Shown here: one piece after another, positions 49,391 to 55,412 of the stretch
How positions within the stretch are numbered: position 1 is the stretch's first letter
Layout of the letters: every line of letters starts with the position of its first letter
NCBI GenBank assembly: GCA_018268415.1
Contig: JAFDWO010000118.1
Location: forward strand, 1-55,412
Length of the DNA: 55,412 nucleotides
Origin: Actinomycetota bacterium
GTDB lineage: Bacteria > Actinomycetota > Thermoleophilia > Solirubrobacterales > 70-9
Reading direction: 5' to 3'
Made by a program: the position numbers and the translations under genes
Notes under the pieces: model-generated
What the model was told of the DNA's origin: nothing
What the model saw: only the letters and a program-made list of their open reading frames with translations
The model's database searches: none

Positions 49391-49417
49391 GTATCCATTC
49401 TTGAGCATGTAGTATCC
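49391..49417. promoter_or_regulatory. paired boxes, locus 12 (ALDH operon)
   Basis: Two identical GTATCC hexamers at 49391 and 49412, 21 bp apart, the second ending 5 bp before the ALDH ATG. Confidence 0.7.
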
Positions 49418-49422
49418 ACGCC

Positions 49423-50862
49423 ATGACCAAGCCAGAGATTTCAGACGAGCCCTTTCTGATCGACGGCGAGTGGATCGCCGCCGACGGACGCACCACCTTC
49501 GACGTCGTCGATCCGGCGGACGGGGAGCCTTTCGCGAAGGCGATCCAGGCCTCGAAGGACGACGTCGACGCTGCTGTGGCCGCCGCCGCCGCCGCCCACG
49601 ACGATCGTCGCTGGCGCGGTCTGGCGCCCGAAGATCGCGCGCGGGTCCTGATCCGGGTCGCCGAGCTGATCGAGGAGCGGCTGGAGGAGCTGGCAACCCT
49701 GGAGACGCGCGACAACGGCAAGCCGATCGAGCGCTCGCGCGCCGACACGGCGATGAGCGCGCGCACCTTCCGTCACTTCTCCGGCGCGCCGACCAGGCTC
49801 GGCGGCTCGACCATCCCGGTCGCGGGCAACCTCGTCTACACGACCCGCGAGCCGGTCGGCGTGGTCGCCCTGGTCCTCCCCTGGAACTTCCCGATCATGA
49901 CCGCCTGCTTCAAGCTCGCCCCGGCGCTCGCCGCCGGCTGCACCGTCGTGATCAAGCCGGCCGAGCAGACCCCGATGACCACCCTGCGGGTGGCGGCGAT
50001 CTGCGAAGAGGCGGGCGTGCCGGCGGGCGTCGTCAACGTCCTCACCGGCGACGGCGAGGTCGGCGCGGCGCTGGTCGAGCACCCCGGCGTGAAGAACGTC
50101 TCCTTCACCGGCTCCACCGAGGTCGGCCGGCTGGTCATGTCGGCGGCGGCGCCGACCACCAAGCGCCTGACGCTCGAGCTCGGCGGCAAGAACCCGAACA
50201 TCATCTTCGAGGACGCCGACCTCGACGTCGCCACGGTGACGGCGATGCGGGCCTCGTTCGGTCACTCCGGTCAGATGTGCACGGCCGGCAGCCGGCTGAT
50301 GGTCCAGCGCTCGATCCTCGACGAGATGCACGAGCGCCTCGCCGAGGCGGTCCGCAAGGTGCCGATGGGCAACGGGATGGACGGCGGCATCAGCGTCGGC
50401 CCGCTGGTCTCCGAGGAGCAGCGCGAACAGGTGCTCGGCTACATCGAGGCCGGGCGCGGCGAAGGCGCGACGATCGCGGTCGGCGGCGAGGCCCCCGACC
50501 GTCCCGGCTTCTTTGTCGAGCCGACCCTCTTCACCGGCGTCGACAACGAGATGCGGATCGCCCGCGAGGAGATCTTCGGCCCGGTCGTCGGCGTGCTCCC
50601 CTTCGACGACGAGGAGGAAGCGGTGAAGATCGCCAACGACACCTCCTACGGGCTGGCCGCCGGGATCTGGACCAGCAATGTCACCCGCGCCCACCGGGTC
50701 GCGGCGCAGCTCGAAGTCGGGACCGTGTGGGTCAACACCTACAACATCTTCGACCCGGCGCTCGCCTACGGCGGCCTCGGCGACTCGGGCCTGGGGCGCG
50801 ATCTCGGCGACGAGGCGCTCTACGCGTTCACCGAGTCCAAGAGCGTCGTCATCGCGGTCTGA
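49423..50862 (+). CDS. NAD(P)-dependent aldehyde dehydrogenase
   Basis: A 479-residue ALDH. Key marks are the Asn region VLPWNFPIMTACFKLAPAL, the nucleotide-loop FTGSTEVGRLVM, the general base E252 in LELGGKNPN and the nucleophile C286 in HSGQMCTAGS. It most resembles betaine-aldehyde and other broad-range ALDHs. It would oxidise aldehydes produced by the amine oxidases or the GMC enzyme. The ATG sits 5 bp after a GTATCC box. First gene of an operon with a phosphotriesterase-family gene, DUF1275 and folD. Confidence 0.93.
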   Translation: MTKPEISDEPFLIDGEWIAADGRTTFDVVDPADGEPFAKAIQASKDDVDAAVAAAAAAHDDRRWRGLAPEDRARVLIRVAELIEERLEELATLETRDNGKPIERSRADTAMSARTFRHFSGAPTRLGGSTIPVAGNLVYTTREPVGVVALVLPWNFPIMTACFKLAPALAAGCTVVIKPAEQTPMTTLRVAAICEEAGVPAGVVNVLTGDGEVGAALVEHPGVKNVSFTGSTEVGRLVMSAAAPTTKRLTLELGGKNPNIIFEDADLDVATVTAMRASFGHSGQMCTAGSRLMVQRSILDEMHERLAEAVRKVPMGNGMDGGISVGPLVSEEQREQVLGYIEAGRGEGATIAVGGEAPDRPGFFVEPTLFTGVDNEMRIAREEIFGPVVGVLPFDDEEEAVKIANDTSYGLAAGIWTSNVTRAHRVAAQLEVGTVWVNTYNIFDPALAYGGLGDSGLGRDLGDEALYAFTESKSVVIAV

Positions 50863-50879
50863 GAAGGGAGATCTGAACG

Positions 50880-51902
50880 ATGGCCATCCACACCGTCCTC
50901 GGTGAGCTCGACCCCGCCGACCTCGGGCCGACCTCGATGCACGAGCACGTCTTCTCCGACCTCCGTCTCTGGGCCAAGACCGGCGACGACGGGATCAAGT
51001 GGGAGGGCCCGATCGGCCCCGAGGCGCAGGCGCACCTGCGCTGGAACGGACTCCACACGCCCGACAACCTCCTGCTCCACGACCCCGAGGTCGCGGTGGC
51101 GGAAATGGAGGCGGTGAAGCGGGCGGGCGGCGGCACGATCGTCGACCTCACCGTCAACGGCATGGGGCGGCGGGTCGCCGACCTGGTCGAGGTCTCGCGC
51201 CGCAGCGGCGTCCCGATCGCGATCGGCTGTGGCTATTACGTCGAGGAAATGCATCCCGAGGAGCTCGCGTCGATGGACGTCGACGCGATCGCCGCGACGA
51301 TGCTGGACGAGCTCCGCGACGGCATCGACGGGACCGGCGTCATCCCCGCGCTGATCGGCGAGATCGGCACCAATCATCCGCCGACCGAGGCGGAGTGGCG
51401 GGTCGTCCGGGCGGCCGGCCGCGCCGGCGCCGAGTCGGGCGCGGCGGTCAACATCCACCTCTCCTGGCGCGGCGCCGACGGGCTGGTGGTGACCGAGGCC
51501 CTGATCGAGGAAGGCGTCCCCGCCGACCGGATCATCCTCAGCCACCTCGACGAGCGCCTCGACGAGGGCTACCACGACGCGGTGGCGGAAACCGGCGTGG
51601 TGATGGAGTTCGACACCTTCGGCAGCGAATACTTCTACTCCACCAAGTCGCGGGCACGGAACCCGACCGACGTCGAGCGACTCACCTTCCTCGCCCGGCT
51701 GATCGAGGCCGGCCACGGCGACCGGATCGTGATCGGCTGCGACATCTGGTCCCAGGGCAACCTGATCAGGAACGGCGGCTGTGGCTACGAGCACCTGTTC
51801 CGGCGGGTCCAGCCGGCGCTCGAATGGGCCTGCGGCGCCGACGCCGCGACGGTCGAGAAGATCATGGTGGAGACGCCGAAGCGCCTGCTCGACCGGCCCT
51901 GA
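50880..51902 (+). CDS. phosphotriesterase-family hydrolase, intact metal site
   Basis: A 340-residue TIM-barrel hydrolase with all ligands: SMHEHVFS (H-x-H), LIGEIGTNHP (Glu), VNIHLSW and ILSHLDER (two His) and VIGCDIWSQ (Asp). It is the closest visible paralogue of the degenerate protein at 28020 (both have HLRWNGL/YLRWNML and GGCGYEH). It is probably a lactonase, esterase or amidohydrolase of unknown substrate. ATG after GAAGGGAG, 17 bp downstream of the ALDH. Confidence 0.88.
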   Translation: MAIHTVLGELDPADLGPTSMHEHVFSDLRLWAKTGDDGIKWEGPIGPEAQAHLRWNGLHTPDNLLLHDPEVAVAEMEAVKRAGGGTIVDLTVNGMGRRVADLVEVSRRSGVPIAIGCGYYVEEMHPEELASMDVDAIAATMLDELRDGIDGTGVIPALIGEIGTNHPPTEAEWRVVRAAGRAGAESGAAVNIHLSWRGADGLVVTEALIEEGVPADRIILSHLDERLDEGYHDAVAETGVVMEFDTFGSEYFYSTKSRARNPTDVERLTFLARLIEAGHGDRIVIGCDIWSQGNLIRNGGCGYEHLFRRVQPALEWACGADAATVEKIMVETPKRLLDRP

Positions 51903-51907
51903 GGCAG

Positions 51908-52597
51908 ATGCAAAGGCTCAGATCGCTGCCCGACGAGGACCTCCACGTCATCCTGGTGCTGGTCCTGACCGTCGGCACCGGCGCCATCGACGCGGTCAGC
52001 TACTTCTCCCTCGACCACGTCTTCACCGCCAACATGTCGGGCAACATGGCGCTGCTCGGGATCGGCGTCGCCAACGGCATCGGAAGTGTGGCCGGGAACG
52101 TCTTCGCCTTCGGCGGCTTCGTCGTCGGGTCGGTCGCGGTCGGGCGGTTCATGCACAGCCACACCGGCCCGTTCCTGCGCACCGCGCTCGAGGCGCTGGT
52201 CGCCCAGCTGGTGCTCTTCATCGCGCTGGCCGTGGTCCTCGGGGTGGTCGACGTGGCCGCAGAGGAGGCCTGGAGGTACGGCGTCTGCGCCGTCCTCGCC
52301 GCCGCGATGGGGATCCAGACCGGCGTCGCCCGGCACCTCTCGGTCAAGGACGTGAACACGACCGTGGCGACGATGACGCTGCACGACCTCGCGGCGGCCT
52401 CGAAGCTCGCCGGCGGCGACTCGATCCGCTGGAAGCGACGCGCCGGCGTGGTCGTGGCGCTCCTCAGCGGGGCGGCGATCGGCGTCGCCCTGGACCAGAC
52501 CGTCAGCTGGGGCGGGCTCGCCTTCACCTGCCTCACCACCGTGGCCGTGATCGGCGCCGTGGTCGCCGTCCTCCGCCGCGAGCCGATGGTCGGCTGA
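51908..52597 (+). CDS. DUF1275 (YoaK-like) membrane protein
   Basis: A 229-residue membrane protein with about six helices. LTVGTGAIDAVSYFSLDHVFTA then NMSGNMALLG is the family's start, and MGIQTGVARHLSVKDVNTTV with ATMTLHDLA its second conserved block. No biochemical role is firmly known for the family; it may be a transporter or sensor. It overlaps folD by one base, so the two are co-expressed. Confidence 0.88.
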   Translation: MQRLRSLPDEDLHVILVLVLTVGTGAIDAVSYFSLDHVFTANMSGNMALLGIGVANGIGSVAGNVFAFGGFVVGSVAVGRFMHSHTGPFLRTALEALVAQLVLFIALAVVLGVVDVAAEEAWRYGVCAVLAAAMGIQTGVARHLSVKDVNTTVATMTLHDLAAASKLAGGDSIRWKRRAGVVVALLSGAAIGVALDQTVSWGGLAFTCLTTVAVIGAVVAVLRREPMVG

Positions 52598-53514
52598 TGG
52601 GTCTCTCCAACGTCTACGGGGTGCCGGGGGTCGGGACGCGCGGGCGGGCGAAACTGATCGACGGCAAGGCGATCGCGGCGGCCGAACGGCAGGCCGTCGC
52701 GGCCGGCGTCGAGCGCTTCGTCGCCACGCACGGTCGCGCGCCCGCCCTGGCGACCATCCTGGTCGGGGACGATCCCGCCTCTGCCGTGTACGTCAGCTCG
52801 AAGGTCAAGGCGTGCGCGGAGGTCGGCCTCGGGAGCGTCCACCACCACCTTCCGGCCGACGTCTCGCGCGAGGCGGTACTGGCGCTGATCGACGAGCTGA
52901 ACGCCGACTCGGCGGTCAGCGGCATCCTCTGCCAGCTGCCGGTCCCGGATCACCTTGACGGCATCGAGCTGACCAACCGGATCGATCCCGGCAAGGACGT
53001 CGACGGGCTCACCGTGGCGAGCGCCGGACGGCTGGCCCTCGGCCTCCCCGGCCTGCGCCCGTGCACGCCCGCCGGGGTGATGGCGATGCTCGCGCACACC
53101 GGGGTCGAGGTCGCCGGCAGGCGCGCCGCGGTCCTCGGCCGCTCCAACCTCTTCGGCAAGCCGATGGCGCAGATGCTCACCGCCGCCGACGCCACCGTGA
53201 CCCTCTGTCATTCCCGGACCCTCGACCTCTCCGCCTGCTGCCGCGAGGCCGACGTCCTGATCGCCGCCGTCGGCCGTCCGGCGATGGTGAAGGGGAGCTG
53301 GATCAAGCCCGGCGCGACCGTCATCGACGTCGGCATCAACCGCGGGCCCTCGGGCCTGGTCGGTGACGTCGACTTCGCTGCCGCCCTCCCGGTCGCGGGC
53401 GCGATCAGCCCGGTCCCCGGCGGCGTCGGCCCGATGACCATCGCCTGCCTCCTGCGCAACACCCTGCGCGCCGCCGAGCTCGCTGCGCAGGGAAGTTCAG
53501 ATACGTCGTACTAA
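52597..53514 (+). CDS. folD: methylene-THF dehydrogenase / methenyl-THF cyclohydrolase
   Basis: A 305-residue FolD. Y65 and K69 in SAVYVSSKVKAC are the catalytic pair; LCQLPVPDHLD, DPGKDVDGLT, LGRSNLFGKPMAQML (NADP loop) and SPVPGGVGPMTIACLL are all present. It converts 5,10-methylene-THF, as made by the SoxA folate domain, to 10-formyl-THF, the PurU substrate. A catabolic operon position suggests a dedicated copy for methyl-group disposal (inference). The N-terminal extension of about 17 residues is slightly long. Confidence 0.94.
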   Translation: MGLSNVYGVPGVGTRGRAKLIDGKAIAAAERQAVAAGVERFVATHGRAPALATILVGDDPASAVYVSSKVKACAEVGLGSVHHHLPADVSREAVLALIDELNADSAVSGILCQLPVPDHLDGIELTNRIDPGKDVDGLTVASAGRLALGLPGLRPCTPAGVMAMLAHTGVEVAGRRAAVLGRSNLFGKPMAQMLTAADATVTLCHSRTLDLSACCREADVLIAAVGRPAMVKGSWIKPGATVIDVGINRGPSGLVGDVDFAAALPVAGAISPVPGGVGPMTIACLLRNTLRAAELAAQGSSDTSY

Positions 53515-53553
53515 CGCGGGCCGTGGTTCTCGCCGCGGGGCTCGCCGGCGCCC

Positions 53554-54609
53554 TCAGGTAGCCGGCAGGCGCACGCCCACCGCGGCCCAGACGGTGGCGG
53601 CGGCCTCGGCCGCGCCGTTGACGCCGAGGCGGGTGGCGGCGGCCTGGAGGTGCTTTTCCACGGTGCGCGGGGAGAGGCCCAGGAGGCGGGCGACTTCCGG
53701 GCCGCGGCGGCCGAGGGCGACCCAGCGGAGCGCTTCGGCCTGGCGGCGGGTGAGGCCGAGGCCTTCGAGCGCGGGGACGCTGAGGCCGCTGGCCTCCGGC
53801 TCGATCACCAGCATCTCGCTGCCTTCTTCGGGGCCGCGGAGGACGCGCAGGGAGATGTCGCGGCCGTCGTCGCTGGGGACGAGCAGCGGCTCGGTGGCCG
53901 GCGTGCCGGCCTCGCGTCGCGCCGCGAGCTGTGCGGTGAGAGCCGCGGAGAGGCGGTTGTCGGGGCCGCCGAGCGGGCCCGCGAGGAGGCGCTGCCCGGT
54001 CGGGGTCGCCATGTCGACGCGGCCGTGGCGGTCGACGACGATGACCGCGGTGCCGACGTCCTCGAGGCGCGCCTCGAGCGCCGCGATCGTCGCCTCGCGG
54101 GCGGCCGCCAGCTCGGCGTTGCGGTAGGCCTGGATCAGGTGCGGGCGGGCGGCTCCGAGCAGGAGCACCTCGCGGTCGGAGAAGTCGTGGTCGGCGCGGG
54201 TCAGGGCGAGCCCGATCACCACCGGCGGCCGCGAGGGCAGGCAGAACGCGACCTGGTACTCGGCGTTGATCTGCCCGTAGAACTCGCGGTAGAGCGGCAA
54301 GGCGTGGTACTCGCGGAGGCTGAGGAAGTCGGAGATCCGCCGCGGCCGTCCGTCCAGCGTGCGCCGCGTGTAGGCGAGGATCGGGTTTTCCTCCGCCAGC
54401 TCGATGAAGTTGGCGAGCTGCTCCGGGGTCGCGCGCACCTCGGGGTCGCTCGTCCACCAGGTCGAGGACGGGTCCTCGTCCATCTCGTTGTAGGCGGCGA
54501 CGTCGGCGGGCACGAATTCGCGCAACAACGCCGGGATCCCCTGGCGGAAATCTTCGAGGTCTTCGAACGCGTGAGCGTTGCCGATCAGCTCGGCGAGCGG
54601 GACGGACAC
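53554..54609 (-). CDS. LuxR-family transcriptional regulator
   Basis: A 351-residue regulator convergent with folD. The C-terminal helix-turn-helix is clear (LTRRQAEALRWVALGRRGPE then VARLLGLSPRTVEKHLQAAA). The N-terminal 170 or so residues look GAF-like (FIELAEENPILAYTRRTLDG, FYGQINAEYQVAFCLPSRPP), followed by a PAS-like part (GTAVIVVDRHGRVDMATPTG). The signal is unknown. No paired boxes precede it, so it is probably regulated separately from the main set. Confidence 0.9.
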   Translation of the reverse strand: MSVPLAELIGNAHAFEDLEDFRQGIPALLREFVPADVAAYNEMDEDPSSTWWTSDPEVRATPEQLANFIELAEENPILAYTRRTLDGRPRRISDFLSLREYHALPLYREFYGQINAEYQVAFCLPSRPPVVIGLALTRADHDFSDREVLLLGAARPHLIQAYRNAELAAAREATIAALEARLEDVGTAVIVVDRHGRVDMATPTGQRLLAGPLGGPDNRLSAALTAQLAARREAGTPATEPLLVPSDDGRDISLRVLRGPEEGSEMLVIEPEASGLSVPALEGLGLTRRQAEALRWVALGRRGPEVARLLGLSPRTVEKHLQAAATRLGVNGAAEAAATVWAAVGVRLPAT

Positions 54610-54699
54610 CGGCGCCAGGGTACAGCGGCGCTGGACCTGCGTGGGGAAACCACGCCCCTTACCCGGCGCGCAGCTCCCACAAACCGAGCCGGCTCGGGT

Positions 54700-55412
54700 C
54701 CAATCGCGGCATCACGATCGCTCGCCTCGTCCCGTGTCCCGCTCAACTCGCTCCTGACGAGAGCGGGGCGGCGACCTGCACCTACGACTCCCGAGCCCGG
54801 GCGGGTTCCCCAGCCCGGGCATCGTCTGCCAGGCCGCGCCCAGGTACTCGTCCGAGATGCGGCGCGGGCGCGGCCGCTGCGCCCGTCCGTGGTGCGGTGC
54901 GGCGGCGCGTGGCGGCGCGACCCTGACCCCCGTACCCGTCCGAGGTGCGGCGCGGGGCGCGCGTGGCCGCCCGACCCCGACCACCCCCACCCGTCCGGGA
55001 CGGGAGGGGGTCGTGGGGAGGGCGGGTACAGGGACGGGAGGGGTTCGTAGGGAAGAGAGCACAGGGATGTGAGGGGGTCGTGGGGAGGCGGGCGCAGGGA
55101 CGGGAGGGGTCGTGAAAAAGACGACACAGGGATGAGGGGAGACACAGGGACGGCACGAGGTCGGACGTCCGTGACGGGTCCGTGCGGGAGGGGCCACACC
55201 CCGCCCCGATCGGTGACGAGGATGCCGGGAACGTCACACTCTCGGGAAACTTCTGTCTCTTTTCGGGCCGGAGGAGAGGGCCCGGGAACGCGCTGCGTGT
55301 TTTGGCCCCCCTATACGGTGGAAAACCCACGCAGCGCGTCCGTGACGGTTGGACAACACGGGAGGAAGGGTGGAGTTCCCTACGTCTTCGTGACGGGGTC
55401 CTGGTCCGGTGA
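54700..55412. repeat. repeat island R6 (continues past the window)
   Basis: Contains about five 30-35 bp imperfect tandem units with ACAGGGACGGGAGGGG (54990-55150), GTGACGAGGATGCCGGGAAC plus GTCAC as in R3, palindrome 55288-55339 (ACGCGCTGCGTG and CACGCAGCGCGT arm ends), then TCCGTGACGGTTGGACAACA and the GTGGAGTTCCC module as in R2 and R4. No gene is visible. Confidence 0.82.

Noticed and set aside
138..49417. The two hexamers as the -35 and -10 of an ECF-type promoter.
   Set aside because: At purU, ridA, tatA and the class V aminotransferase the second hexamer overlaps or touches the start codon, so transcription would begin inside the gene; both hexamers are near-palindromic, and TANNNT-like sequences lie between them.
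5751..55412. The region as a transposon or integrative element because of the many repeats.
   Set aside because: No transposase, integrase, recombinase, tRNA attachment site or replication gene is visible.

Overview
This is high-GC DNA with many GTG and TTG starts, four-base ATGA/GTGA gene overlaps, Tat-dependent lipoproteins and starts that look leaderless. That fits a chromosome of the Actinomycetota, possibly a soil Thermoleophilia/Solirubrobacterales type; the class is a guess from gene style. I see no rRNA, tRNA, integrase, transposase or CRISPR array.

The window is almost entirely a catabolic gene collection for N-methyl/amide compounds and aromatic acids. From the left: a tatA fragment; purU-soxG-soxD-soxA-soxB (formyl-THF deformylase plus heterotetrameric sarcosine-oxidase-type enzyme); a minus-strand RidA gene and a DUF1989 pseudogene; a long operon at 6751-16659 (class III aminotransferase, Rieske oxygenase, glutamine-synthetase-like ligase, amidohydrolase, FAD oxidoreductase and both subunits of an N,N-dimethylformamidase-type enzyme); two divergent M24/creatinase-fold genes with an LLM flavin monooxygenase and an MFS transporter; a polyamine-type ABC importer with two tandem binding proteins and a degenerate phosphotriesterase-like protein; a second MFS and a class V aminotransferase; an amidase-GMC oxidoreductase-amidohydrolase operon; a gamma-glutamyltransferase; a GntR/FCD regulator; a tandem-domain cyclase, a second gamma-glutamyltransferase and an isochorismatase-family hydrolase; a phosphotriesterase-led protocatechuate operon (pcaH, pcaG, pcaB, fused pcaD-pcaC); a second tatA; and ALDH-phosphotriesterase-DUF1275-folD, ending with a LuxR regulator. 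Together they suggest uptake and stripping of amides, amines and methyl groups, with one-carbon units moved through THF (SoxA GcvT domain, FolD, PurU) and aromatic rings opened by the 3,4-protocatechuate route. The later beta-ketoadipate genes (pcaIJF) are not in the window.

The most striking result is non-coding. Most promoter regions that head a transcription unit carry two GGATCC-like hexamers (variants GTATCC, GGATAC, GGAGCC) whose starts are exactly 21 bp apart. I found twelve such loci. They look like a shared operator of two phased sites, and the only GntR/FCD regulator in the window sits next to one of them.

A second layer is repeat DNA. Six intergenic islands (5751-5972, 24165-24980, 31485-31730, 37884-38855, 48526-49040, 54700-55412) are mosaics of shared modules and long perfect or near-perfect palindromes with variable tandem repeats. 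One island has replaced the 3' half of a DUF1989 gene. Separate palindromic elements lie in frame inside genes: one family in the dimethylformamidase large subunit and in PcaG, and another, elsewhere found between genes, forming the linker of the PcaD-PcaC fusion.
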